A DNA stretch of 64,000 nt from NCBI GenBank assembly GCA_903878805.1, contig CAIRJF010000013.1, positions 1 through 64,000 on the forward strand, read 5' to 3'. Positions 1 through 8,119 of this stretch are shown here, piece after piece (within the stretch, counting starts at the first letter, position 1; each line of letters begins with the position of its first letter). A model generated the notes under the pieces. That model ran no database searches, was not told the DNA's origin, and worked only from the letters and a program-made list of their open reading frames with translations. The position numbers and the translations under genes were made by a program. This DNA is from an uncultured Verrucomicrobia subdivision 3 bacterium (GTDB lineage Bacteria; Verrucomicrobiota; Verrucomicrobiia; Limisphaerales; UBA11358).

Positions 1-104
1 AGATCATCTTCCAGATGGCGGAAGTGGCGGTGCCGAGAGAGTTGTTCCAGACGATTTTGGAACGGATTGGACGGCTGAGATCACCAGCTGCAGCAACCGG
101 ATGA
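1..104 (+). pseudogene. C-terminal end of a transposase, cut by the window edge
   Basis: A frame open from base 3 ends in TGA at 102-104 and encodes a tail containing FQMAEVAVPRELFQ followed by ILERIGRLR. From memory this matches the conserved C-terminus of IS1380-type DDE transposases; no search was possible. Only 33 residues are inside the window, so it cannot be told whether the gene is intact upstream. The following 118 bases up to the helicase start hold no gene I can support, and I did not identify a terminal inverted repeat there. Confidence 0.5.
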
Positions 105-222
105 GGAAAAGTGGAAGGAATCACATGAAAACCACGGCAACCACGGAGGCGGTGTCTTCACCATAATAAGTTTTTACCCGACCAAAAAACTTTTGCTTTG
201 CGATTGACCGGCAACGCGGGTT

Positions 223-3200
223 ATGTCGAAAATGATAGAACATAGTAATTTTGCCCAGATGCCGAGAACGCCAATCAAAAACGGAAACGGGACGCCACGC
301 ACCGGCGCCAATAAATACGACGCACATCACAAGGTTTTGTCGCAGACCTACGGCGCTTTCGCCGACTTGCGCCGCGAACTTTCGGATTCCAAGGACACCG
401 TCCACGGGCGCGAGGACATCCTGAAAAGTTTCGCCACCTGCCCGGATTCGCAGCGCTCGTGGCTGCTGCTCGAAGATTATTTCGAAAAACTTTCGCTCTC
501 GCGCCGCGATTTTCCAGCGACCGATTGGTGGACAAAACTGCTCGCCGTCACCGGCAAAGCGCGGCTGGAAGAACTGGCATTTCTATTTCTGCGCGCCAAA
601 CGTTCCGTGCCGCCGGAATTGCAACCGCACGCCAACCCCGATCGCTTTGCGCGCGCCGAAGAAGCCGAGCAGGAATTGCAGCTCGTCAAGGAATTAGAAA
701 ACTGGCTATCACCGCCCGCGCCGCTGCACCTCGACACGCCGCGCGCCACCTTGCGCGTTGTCTGCAAACCGCAGCCGGATGAACAGGAACCGTCGCGTTA
801 CCGGCTTGCCATTCAATTTCTTTTGCTGCGGCCGCGCACCGGCGAAAAAGCGCGTTCACTGCACGACCTCGTTGACCTCGTCGTCCGCGCCGCGCACGAG
901 CAGGAACTGTTCACGCCATGGGATTGGGAATTCATCCAGTGGATTTACGAAACGCACCGCGAACGCGCGAACAACGCCACCACGCTGCTCCTTTCCGACG
1001 CCGAACTGCTACAATGGCTCGCGCGCTGGGGCAATACCGACCGCCTCGAATCTGCCGCGAACGGGAAACCCATTTTTTTCCACGGCCACATCGTCGCGCT
1101 GACACCGCACTTGGAAAACGGCACGCAGGAACTTTCTTTTACGCATCGCATTGCGTTGCCGGATGGAAACAATCATTCCGTCGCGGACGCAAAATTTTTC
1201 AACCGCCAGTCGCCGGTCGCGCTCGTCGGCAATGAATTTTTTCTTTTACGCAACGCACCGCCGACCGGCGTGCTGAAATTTCTTGCGCAAAAACCGTCTG
1301 TGCCGGTGCGTAAGTTGAGCCATCGTTTGCTGCTTCATTTGCGCAAGACGCAGACGAAGCACGGCGTTGATTGGGAGCAGCTGTGCGTCGCACACGCCGC
1401 CGCGCCGCAGTTTGTTTTTGAATTGCTCGATGACACCGTGCGCCTGCGTTTGCTCGCGACGAGCGCGCGCGACAAGAGCACCTGGGTTTGGAGCGGACAC
1501 GAATGGACACCGCATAATCGCTTTATAAAATCAGGCGAAAAACCAGAAATCCTCGACGACGCGCGGCTGGATCCCGCCATTCAATGGCTGCGTAAATTGG
1601 ATTGGTTCATGCAGGAACCCGGTTTGTGGATTGGCGACGCGAATGAAAATTTTCTCGGTTCGCTCGCCGACGCGTGGGCGTCCAAACCGCACGATGCAGA
1701 ATTTCTCGGCAACAGCGCGTTCCACCGTTTGTTCCTTACACCGCGCTCTCTCAAGCCGCGGCTCGTTGTCAAAGGCAGCGGCATTGACTGGCTGTCGGTT
1801 TCCGCCGAATGGGAAGCGGAAGGACTCAAACTTTCCAAGGCCGATTTGGAACGGCTCGCCGCCGCGACGAGTCGCTTCGTCAAATTGCCGAACTCCGGCT
1901 GGGTCGAACTCGATACGCACGCCGTGCAAGGCGCGCACGAGGCGATGGCTGACATGGGCGTGGATGGATTGATTGCCGTGCCGCAAAAAGTCGGTCTTGA
2001 ACACGTTGCGCATCTCGACGAAAACGGATTGCAACGCTTCGTGGATTCGCCCGAAGCGATGGCCTTGCGCGAACGCGTCCGCGATTTCAAAGGTGTGCCA
2101 TCGGCGGAATTACCGAAGTCGTTGCAGGCGGAATTACGCCCGTATCAAAAGGACGGATTCGATTTTCTTGCGCATCTGGTTCAGGTCCGTCTCGGCGGCA
2201 TTTTGGCCGACGACATGGGTCTTGGCAAAACACTGCAGACACTGACGTGGCTGGCGTGGTTGAAAGAACAGAACAAAAAAAATCCCAAGCCGTCGCTGGT
2301 GATTTGTCCCGCGTCGGTGCTGCACAATTGGCGGCGCGAGGCGGAGAAATTCACACCGGACATGAAGGTGCTCGTGCTGGAAAGCGGCGCGGCGCGGCAC
2401 AATTTGCGGAAACAAATTCCCCAGCACGACATTATTGTCACGAATTACGCGTTGCTGCGGCGTGATCTAGAAGAATTTCACAAGTTCAGTTTTCGCGCCG
2501 TCATTCTTGACGAAGCGCAGTTCATCAAAAATCCCGGCGCGCAGGTCACGCAGTCGGTGAAGCAGTTGAAGTGCGAAAATAAAATCGCACTCACGGGCAC
2601 GCCGTTGGAAAATCGTCTGCTCGATTTGTGGAGCATCGTGGATTTCATCCAACCCGGTTACCTCGGCAATCAGGAACAATTCCTCGACACTTACGAACCG
2701 AAAGGCGGCGAAAATGCCGAGGCCGAACAACGCATCGCGCGGCGGCGCTTGTCCGCGAAGTTGCGCCCGCTGCTGCTGCGCCGCTTGAAGAAACACGTCG
2801 CGAAAGATTTGCCCGACCGCATCGAGGAGCGCCGCGATTGTCCGCTCGGCGAAGATCAGCGGATGCTTTATCTCGCCGAACTGCGCCGTAGCCGCGATCA
2901 GGTAATGAAAGCGGTCGAGACGCAGGGTTTGAACAAGTCCAAGATGCATGTACTTGCCGCGCTCACGCGTTTGCGTCAAGTTTGTTGCCATCCCGCGCTC
3001 GTCGGCAACGACACGGCGTCCGGCAAGACTGACACACTATTTGAATTGCTCGATCCGCTCATCGCGGACGGCCAAAAGGTTTTGGTATTCTCGCAATTCG
3101 TGCAGATGCTCGAACTGTTGCAGAAAGAATGCAAGGCGCGCAATATCCACACGCACGTTCTCACCGGCCAGACGAAAGATCGGCAGTCCGTCGTCAACGA

Positions 3201-3528
3201 ATTCCAGAAAGAAAGCGGTGCGTGCGTTTTCCTGTTGAGTTTGCGCGCGGCCGGAACGGGTTTGAATTTGACGAACGCCAGCTACGTGGTGCTTTACGAT
3301 CCGTGGTGGAATCCGGCGGTCGAAGCGCAGGCGATTGACCGTTCACATCGCATTGGTCAAACGCAAACCGTCAATGCTTACCGACTCATCGCGCCCGGCA
3401 CGGTCGAAGAGAAAATCTGGGAATTGCAACAGAGCAAAGCGAAAACTATCGCGGACGTGCTCGGCGAAGAAGGTTTCGCTCGCAGCCTCACGGCGGTGGA
3501 TTTGGAATACTTGTTTGCGGAGGATTAA
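223..3528 (+). CDS. SNF2-family DEAD/DEAH helicase-like ATPase
   Basis: A protein of 1101 residues. The C-terminal half is a Swi2/Snf2 ATPase: LRPYQKDGFDFL, then Walker A in DDMGLGKT (about 663-670), the DEAQ box (about 763-766), and late motifs including AAGTGLNL, YDPWWNPA and DRSHRIGQ near residue 1040. This family moves along double-stranded DNA to remodel bound proteins. The first 600 residues are divergent; bacterial homologues often carry a SWIM zinc finger there, but I see no clear CxC pattern. ATG at 223 was chosen; ATGs at 232 and 259 are possible. The gene ends tail-to-tail with hldD, their stop codons overlapping, so there is no room for a separate terminator. Confidence 0.9.
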   Translation: MSKMIEHSNFAQMPRTPIKNGNGTPRTGANKYDAHHKVLSQTYGAFADLRRELSDSKDTVHGREDILKSFATCPDSQRSWLLLEDYFEKLSLSRRDFPATDWWTKLLAVTGKARLEELAFLFLRAKRSVPPELQPHANPDRFARAEEAEQELQLVKELENWLSPPAPLHLDTPRATLRVVCKPQPDEQEPSRYRLAIQFLLLRPRTGEKARSLHDLVDLVVRAAHEQELFTPWDWEFIQWIYETHRERANNATTLLLSDAELLQWLARWGNTDRLESAANGKPIFFHGHIVALTPHLENGTQELSFTHRIALPDGNNHSVADAKFFNRQSPVALVGNEFFLLRNAPPTGVLKFLAQKPSVPVRKLSHRLLLHLRKTQTKHGVDWEQLCVAHAAAPQFVFELLDDTVRLRLLATSARDKSTWVWSGHEWTPHNRFIKSGEKPEILDDARLDPAIQWLRKLDWFMQEPGLWIGDANENFLGSLADAWASKPHDAEFLGNSAFHRLFLTPRSLKPRLVVKGSGIDWLSVSAEWEAEGLKLSKADLERLAAATSRFVKLPNSGWVELDTHAVQGAHEAMADMGVDGLIAVPQKVGLEHVAHLDENGLQRFVDSPEAMALRERVRDFKGVPSAELPKSLQAELRPYQKDGFDFLAHLVQVRLGGILADDMGLGKTLQTLTWLAWLKEQNKKNPKPSLVICPASVLHNWRREAEKFTPDMKVLVLESGAARHNLRKQIPQHDIIVTNYALLRRDLEEFHKFSFRAVILDEAQFIKNPGAQVTQSVKQLKCENKIALTGTPLENRLLDLWSIVDFIQPGYLGNQEQFLDTYEPKGGENAEAEQRIARRRLSAKLRPLLLRRLKKHVAKDLPDRIEERRDCPLGEDQRMLYLAELRRSRDQVMKAVETQGLNKSKMHVLAALTRLRQVCCHPALVGNDTASGKTDTLFELLDPLIADGQKVLVFSQFVQMLELLQKECKARNIHTHVLTGQTKDRQSVVNEFQKESGACVFLLSLRAAGTGLNLTNASYVVLYDPWWNPAVEAQAIDRSHRIGQTQTVNAYRLIAPGTVEEKIWELQQSKAKTIADVLGEEGFARSLTAVDLEYLFAED

Positions 3529-4532
3529 TCGACCGACGGATCAAGCCGTTTGTCCGGCACGAGATACTTGCGGACGTAATCGTGCACGGCATTTTCCAGC
3601 GACGTGACGGGCGCGGCGTAACCCGCACCGCGCAGCCGCAGTAGATTCGCCTGCGTGAAGTATTGATACTTGTCGCGAATCACTTCCGGCATCTCGATGA
3701 ATTTTATGACTGGACGTTTTTTTGTCGCGGTAAAAACCGCATTCGCCAAATCAATCCACGTCCGCGCCTGACCGGAGCCGATGTTGAACAGGCCATTCGC
3801 GCGCGGCGTCGCTGCCAAATGCAGCGTCATCGCCACACAATCTTTGACGTAAAGAAAATCACGCTTCGACTCGCCGTCCTTGTAATCTTTGCGATAACTC
3901 TTGAACAACTGAATGACGCCCTTGCTTTGCACCTGCGCAAAACTTTTGTGGACAAGTGAGCGCATGTCGCCCTTGTGATCTTCGTTTGGTCCGAAAACGT
4001 TGAAAAATTTCAGGCCGCAAATCTTGTTCAGAAAACTGGCGCGCTTGGCGTGTAAATCGAAAAGATGTTTCGAGTAGCCATACATATTCAGCGGACGCAA
4101 CGTGTCGAGCGCGGCCTCGTTATCTTCCATGCCTTGCGAACCGTCGCCATAAGTTGCGGCGGAGGACGCATAAACGAAGCGCGCCTTATTTTCCAAAGAC
4201 CAATGCGCGAGGTCTTTCGTGAACTGGTAATTATTTTTGGCAAGAAACGTCGCGTCTTTTTCTGTCGTGGCCGAGCAAGCGCCCATGTGCAGAACCAAAT
4301 CAAATTTTCCCAATGCGCCGCTTTGCAAACGCGATTGCAAATCCGCAGCCTCGACGTAATCAGCGAAGCGCAGCGATGTGAGATTGCGCCATTTTTCGTC
4401 CGTGCCGAGAACGTCACAGACTACAATGTTGTCGCAGCCGCGCCGGTTCAGCGCCCACACGAGTGCGCTGCCAATGAAGCCCGCGCCGCCGGTCACCAGC
4501 ACGCGCGCGTCGGAAAAGTCGTTCGGTTTCAT
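3525..4532 (-). CDS. hldD: ADP-L-glycero-D-manno-heptose-6-epimerase
   Basis: A 335-residue short-chain dehydrogenase of the extended type. The N-terminus has the nucleotide-binding motif TGGAGFIG (14-21) and the catalytic YxxxK pair appears as YGYSK. The first 65 residues, including the VCDVLGTDEKW segment, resemble HldD (RfaD). The enzyme converts ADP-D-glycero-D-manno-heptose to the L-glycero epimer in the cytoplasm, providing the heptose of the LPS inner core. Length fits the family. Together with lpxD at the other end of the window it indicates an LPS-containing outer membrane. It converges with the SNF2 gene, sharing stop-codon bases. Confidence 0.92.
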   Translation of the reverse strand: MKPNDFSDARVLVTGGAGFIGSALVWALNRRGCDNIVVCDVLGTDEKWRNLTSLRFADYVEAADLQSRLQSGALGKFDLVLHMGACSATTEKDATFLAKNNYQFTKDLAHWSLENKARFVYASSAATYGDGSQGMEDNEAALDTLRPLNMYGYSKHLFDLHAKRASFLNKICGLKFFNVFGPNEDHKGDMRSLVHKSFAQVQSKGVIQLFKSYRKDYKDGESKRDFLYVKDCVAMTLHLAATPRANGLFNIGSGQARTWIDLANAVFTATKKRPVIKFIEMPEVIRDKYQYFTQANLLRLRGAGYAAPVTSLENAVHDYVRKYLVPDKRLDPSVD

Positions 4533-4541
4533 GCAAAGAAA

Positions 4542-5549
4542 TTACTTGGTTGAAGCTGCCCACGCCAGCCCATCCGCACCTTTGCCGGCAGTGATGGGTT
4601 TTTCAGCGGTAAATGTTTTTAGGTTGATCGCCATCACTTGACCGCTAGCACTGCAAGAGACATAGGCGAACGCGCCGTCGGGTCGGATCAAAACTTCCTG
4701 TGGCGTCTTTGGTGCGTCGAGGACGTGGGCGATTTTCATTGTCTGCAAATCCACGATACCAACTTGGCTGACGCCGCTCATCGCCACGACCAGCCAGCGC
4801 CCATCCGGCGTGACAGCCGTGCCATAGCCGATCCCCGGCAGTTTTATCCATTTGGCGACTTCAATTTTCGCGGTGTCAATCACGGCGAGCATCGGCTTGT
4901 CTTGGTCGGCGGTGAAAACCCATTTGTCATCCGGCGAAATGGCAATGCGCTGCGTGGTCTTGCAGATGGGAATGATTTTGCGGACTTCCTTTTTCTCCAT
5001 GTCCAGCACAGAGACTGTCCCCGGCCCGACGTTCGCCGTGTAGCCTGTCTTGCCATCGCTGCTGATGGCGAGCATGTGCGACTCCATCTGGCCGGTGGGA
5101 ATTGTGCCGATGTGTTTGAACGTTTCCGGATCGATTACCGCGATGGAATTTTCCAACTCGGTCGTGACGTAGAGCAGATGATTCTTCGGCCCGATGACCG
5201 CGCAATGCGGACGAACGCCTTTGCTAAAATCCACCGTGCCGACAACGGCGTGCTTTTCCAAATCAATGACGCGGATGAGGCTGCCGTCCGTGCCGGGCTT
5301 ACCCACACCCGAATTACCGAAGATGGGCACAAACGCCAGCCGCCCATCCGGCGAAGCCACGACTTCATGGCCCGTTACGCCGTCCTCCGCGACCACCGCA
5401 AGCTGCGCGCCGTTAGTGGGATTGATGATGGAGAGCGTGTGGTCGCCTTTGTTGGCAACGAGGAGCAGGCAGTCGGAATTTTTGGAACGCGCCGCCAGCA
5501 CAAGGCTGGAGAAAACAACGACGGACAGAAAACCCCGGATTAATTTCAT
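4542..5549 (-). CDS. Exported YVTN-type beta-propeller protein
   Basis: About 335 residues from the ATG at 5549. The N-terminus MKLIRGFLSVVVFSSLVLAA is a typical signal peptide, so the protein should be exported. The rest is a series of blades of about 40-45 residues with motifs such as VANKGDHTLSIINP, AVIDPETF, VSVLDMEKK, AVIDTAK and VGIVDLQT, the pattern of YVTN/NHL-like seven-bladed propellers. Such proteins usually serve as binding scaffolds or are fused to metal-dependent enzymes, but no catalytic residues are obvious. An in-frame start 24 bases upstream would overlap the DHS-like gene; the chosen ATG sits one base past that gene's stop, suggesting an operon with it. Confidence 0.75.
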   Translation of the reverse strand: MKLIRGFLSVVVFSSLVLAARSKNSDCLLLVANKGDHTLSIINPTNGAQLAVVAEDGVTGHEVVASPDGRLAFVPIFGNSGVGKPGTDGSLIRVIDLEKHAVVGTVDFSKGVRPHCAVIGPKNHLLYVTTELENSIAVIDPETFKHIGTIPTGQMESHMLAISSDGKTGYTANVGPGTVSVLDMEKKEVRKIIPICKTTQRIAISPDDKWVFTADQDKPMLAVIDTAKIEVAKWIKLPGIGYGTAVTPDGRWLVVAMSGVSQVGIVDLQTMKIAHVLDAPKTPQEVLIRPDGAFAYVSCSASGQVMAINLKTFTAEKPITAGKGADGLAWAASTK

Positions 5550-5550
5550 A

Positions 5551-6552
5551 TCACCAGCCGAGAACGTGAGCAAAAATCAGCGGCGCAACGATGGTGGCGT
5601 CGGATTCAATGACGAACTTGGGCGTCTTCACGCCGAGTTTGCCCCAGGTGATTTTCTCATTCGGCACGGCACCGGAATAACTGCCGTAGCTCGTGGTAGA
5701 ATCGCTGATCTGGCAGAAGTAACCCCAGAGCGGCACGTTGGTGCGGCCCAAATCCTGATGCAACATCGGCACGACGCAAATCGGGAAATCGCCGGAAATG
5801 CCGCCGGCAATCTGGAACATGCCGAGCGTGCTCTTCTTGGTCGCCGTCTTCGTGTAAAACTCTGCCAGCCACGTCATGTATTCGATGCCGGTGCGGACGG
5901 TGTGGACGTTCTTCACGTCGCCGCGCATGACGGCGGCGGCATACATGTTACCAAGCGTGGCATCCTCCCAACCAGGAACGACGATGGGCAGATTCTTTTT
6001 AGCGGCCGCAAGCATCCAGGAATTTTTCGGGTCAATCTGGTAATACTTCTCATATTTGCCGGAGAGCAAAACCTTGTAGAAAAATTCGTGGGGGAAGTAG
6101 CGTTCGCCCCTTTTGTCGGCATCCGTCCAGACTTCGAGCATGGCTTTTTCCATGCGACGCATGGCTTCGCCTTCGGGAATGCACGTATCGGTGACACGAT
6201 TCATGTGGCGTTCAAGCAAGGCCTGCTCGTCCTCCGCCGTCAATGAGCGATAACCCGGCACGCGTTCGTAATAATCATGTGCAACGAGATTGAAAACGTC
6301 TTCTTCCAAATTCGCGCCGGTGCAAGTGATCAAATGAACTTTGTCCTGACGAATCATTTCGGCGAGCGAGAGACCAAGTTCCGCCGTGCTCATCGCGCCG
6401 CCGAGCGTGATCATCATTTTGCCGCCGTTGTCGAGATGCGCGACGTAACCTTTTGCGGCGTCCACGAGCGACGCGGCGTTGAAGTGACGATAATGATGCT
6501 GGATGAATTTGGAAACGGGTCCGCCGGTGGTTTGTTTGGTCTTCTTGCTCAT
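5551..6552 (-). CDS. Deoxyhypusine synthase-like protein
   Basis: A 333-residue member of the deoxyhypusine synthase superfamily. Visible family features are GGAMSTAELGLSLAEMI, TGANLEEDVFNL, AGGISGDFPICV and the C-terminal ITWGKLG, whose lysine (about residue 305) aligns with the lysine of eukaryotic DHS that carries the aminobutyl intermediate. DHS transfers aminobutyl from spermidine to eIF5A. Bacteria lack eIF5A, and characterised bacterial relatives make homospermidine or act on other amines, so a polyamine-related NAD-dependent reaction is the best guess. The next gene downstream encodes an exported beta-propeller, one base away. Confidence 0.8.
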   Translation of the reverse strand: MSKKTKQTTGGPVSKFIQHHYRHFNAASLVDAAKGYVAHLDNGGKMMITLGGAMSTAELGLSLAEMIRQDKVHLITCTGANLEEDVFNLVAHDYYERVPGYRSLTAEDEQALLERHMNRVTDTCIPEGEAMRRMEKAMLEVWTDADKRGERYFPHEFFYKVLLSGKYEKYYQIDPKNSWMLAAAKKNLPIVVPGWEDATLGNMYAAAVMRGDVKNVHTVRTGIEYMTWLAEFYTKTATKKSTLGMFQIAGGISGDFPICVVPMLHQDLGRTNVPLWGYFCQISDSTTSYGSYSGAVPNEKITWGKLGVKTPKFVIESDATIVAPLIFAHVLGW

Positions 6553-6686
6553 GTAATAAAGTTTTTAGAAAGTTGCGCCGTCCACGATACAAATGTTCCA
6601 CCGTTTGCCAACTCTTAAAAATGGATTGCGCGCATCTGCGGCTTGTTTTTCGGTGCGACTCACTTCATTCTGACGCCGGAGTTTTT

Positions 6687-7571
6687 ATGTATCGAATCGG
6701 CATTGACCTTGGAGGCACAAAAATTGAGGGCGTTGTTCTCGACGCCGACGGCAAGGAAATCACCCGCAAACGCATTCTCACGGAGCGCGAGCACGGCTAC
6801 CAGCACATTCTCAACCGGCTGAAATCCATGCACGATGACTTGGTATCCGCCGTTCCCGGCCAACCGACGACGTTCGGCATCGGCACGCCCGGCGCGCTTT
6901 CGCCGCGCACCGGACTGTTAAAAAATTCCAACACCGTCTGCATGAACGGCCAGCCGGTGAAAGCCGATCTAGAAAAACTGATCGGCCGCAAAATTGAAAT
7001 TCAGAACGACGCAAATTGTTTCGCCATGGCCGAAGCGCTGCTCGGCGCGGGCAAGGGAAAGAAACTGGTTTTCGGCGTCATCATGGGCACCGGCTGCGGC
7101 GGCGGCATTGTCTACAAGGGCGAAGTTTTCACCGGCGCGCAGGCGATTGCGGGCGAGTGGGGACACATGAGCATTGATCCGGACGGCCCGCTTTGTTATT
7201 GCGGACAAAAAGGCTGCATCGAAACTTTTATCAGCGGCGGCGGACTCGAAAAAAGTTACGCAGAAAAATACGGCGTAAAAAAACCGCTCAAGGAAGTCGA
7301 GGCGGCGTATTTTGCCGGCGAACCACTGGCGGTGGAATTCATGAACTGGTTCTTCGACCGCTTTGGCCGTTCGATTGCCAACCTGATTGACATTCTCGAT
7401 CCCGACATCATCGTGCTCGGCGGCGGCGTTTCCAATTTCAAGGCGGTTTACACCGAAGGCGTCGCGCAGGTGCGCAAATACGTTTTTACCGACGAACTGG
7501 AAACACCCATCGTGCGGCATCAACTTGGCGATTCCGCTGGGGTTTTGGGTGCGGCACTCGTGGGTGTTTGA
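6687..7571 (+). CDS. ROK-family sugar kinase
   Basis: A 294-residue protein beginning MYRIGIDLGGTKIEG, the ATP-binding phosphate-1 motif of ROK kinases. GHMSIDPDGPLCYCGQKGC is the ROK signature with the zinc-binding Cys cluster, and CIETFISG follows. The C-terminal segment PDIIVLGGGVSN is the adenosine motif. No helix-turn-helix precedes the kinase domain, so it is an enzyme and not a NagC-type repressor. Members phosphorylate glucose, fructose or N-acetylhexosamines; the sequence alone does not decide which. ATG at 6687 was preferred over an upstream in-frame start because it places the GIDLGGT motif at the usual distance from the N-terminus. Confidence 0.88.
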   Translation: MYRIGIDLGGTKIEGVVLDADGKEITRKRILTEREHGYQHILNRLKSMHDDLVSAVPGQPTTFGIGTPGALSPRTGLLKNSNTVCMNGQPVKADLEKLIGRKIEIQNDANCFAMAEALLGAGKGKKLVFGVIMGTGCGGGIVYKGEVFTGAQAIAGEWGHMSIDPDGPLCYCGQKGCIETFISGGGLEKSYAEKYGVKKPLKEVEAAYFAGEPLAVEFMNWFFDRFGRSIANLIDILDPDIIVLGGGVSNFKAVYTEGVAQVRKYVFTDELETPIVRHQLGDSAGVLGAALVGV

Positions 7572-7610
7572 ACCGCAATCAAAATTTCCGTATTAAGATT
7601 AATAAAAATC

Positions 7611-7638
7611 TTGCGTCCGAAAACCGTTTAGCTATATT
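7611..7638 (+). promoter_or_regulatory. Candidate sigma-70-type promoter of the first RND operon
   Basis: TTGCGT at 7611-7616 and TATATT at 7633-7638 are separated by 16 bases in the gap between the ROK gene and the metal-efflux operon. The match to TTGACA/TATAAT is four or five of six bases per box. Its predicted start lies very close to the proposed TTG start at 7648, which would leave almost no leader; either the start codon or the promoter assignment may be wrong. Confidence 0.35.
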
Positions 7639-7647
7639 GCAAACGAT

Positions 7648-8019
7648 TTGCAACTCGTAAAGCGTCATTTCAAATCGCATGGCCAAGCGGTTCTCGCCGC
7701 GTTGCTGGTCGCACTTGTTTTGTTGTTGGACGCGATGGCGGCGTGTCCTGAGCTGCACGAACTGATTCACCAAGACGCGGGCAAAGCCGATCACGATTGC
7801 GCGGTCACGATGTTTGCCCACGGCCAAGTGGATTCTCCGGTCGCCGATGTCGCGGCCATCGTTCCGGTTTTGTCCGTTGAATTTCACCCGCTGACTGCCC
7901 CTGCCATTTTTAACTCGCCGTTAGCAACGCTTCCGCCAAGCTGCGGTCCGCCGCTTCGCTCCTACATTCCTGAAAGTTCACCGGCGCTCGCAGCCGGCTT
8001 CGTTGGTTTATTAACCTGA
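7648..8019 (+). CDS. Small exported His/Cys-containing protein ahead of an RND pump
   Basis: A 123-residue protein whose N-terminus has a hydrophobic stretch (AVLAALLVALVLLLDAMAA), followed by CPELHELIHQDAGKADHDC, a cluster of Cys, His and acidic residues. The rest is proline-rich with another hydrophobic C-terminus. Small proteins of this kind often precede heavy-metal RND operons and may sense or bind metal, but I cannot name the family. The start is a TTG at 7648 with no good ribosome site; there is no in-frame ATG before residue 30. It lies 100 bases upstream of the outer-membrane factor gene, same strand, and is probably co-transcribed. Confidence 0.5.
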   Translation: MQLVKRHFKSHGQAVLAALLVALVLLLDAMAACPELHELIHQDAGKADHDCAVTMFAHGQVDSPVADVAAIVPVLSVEFHPLTAPAIFNSPLATLPPSCGPPLRSYIPESSPALAAGFVGLLT

Positions 8020-8119
8020 TTTAGTTCGACCCTGCCCCGAGTGCGGGTCATTTGGAAAATTGTAGAATGGCTCGGCAGCAAAATTAAGCCCAAGCGGATG
8101 AAAGCCTCCGCAAGACCGC

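Noticed and set aside
4638-5543. Long open frame (about 300 codons) on the plus strand opposite the beta-propeller gene
   Set aside because: It is the antisense of a clear exported propeller gene with signal peptide and blades; the antisense reading has no domain and arises from GC-rich codon bias.
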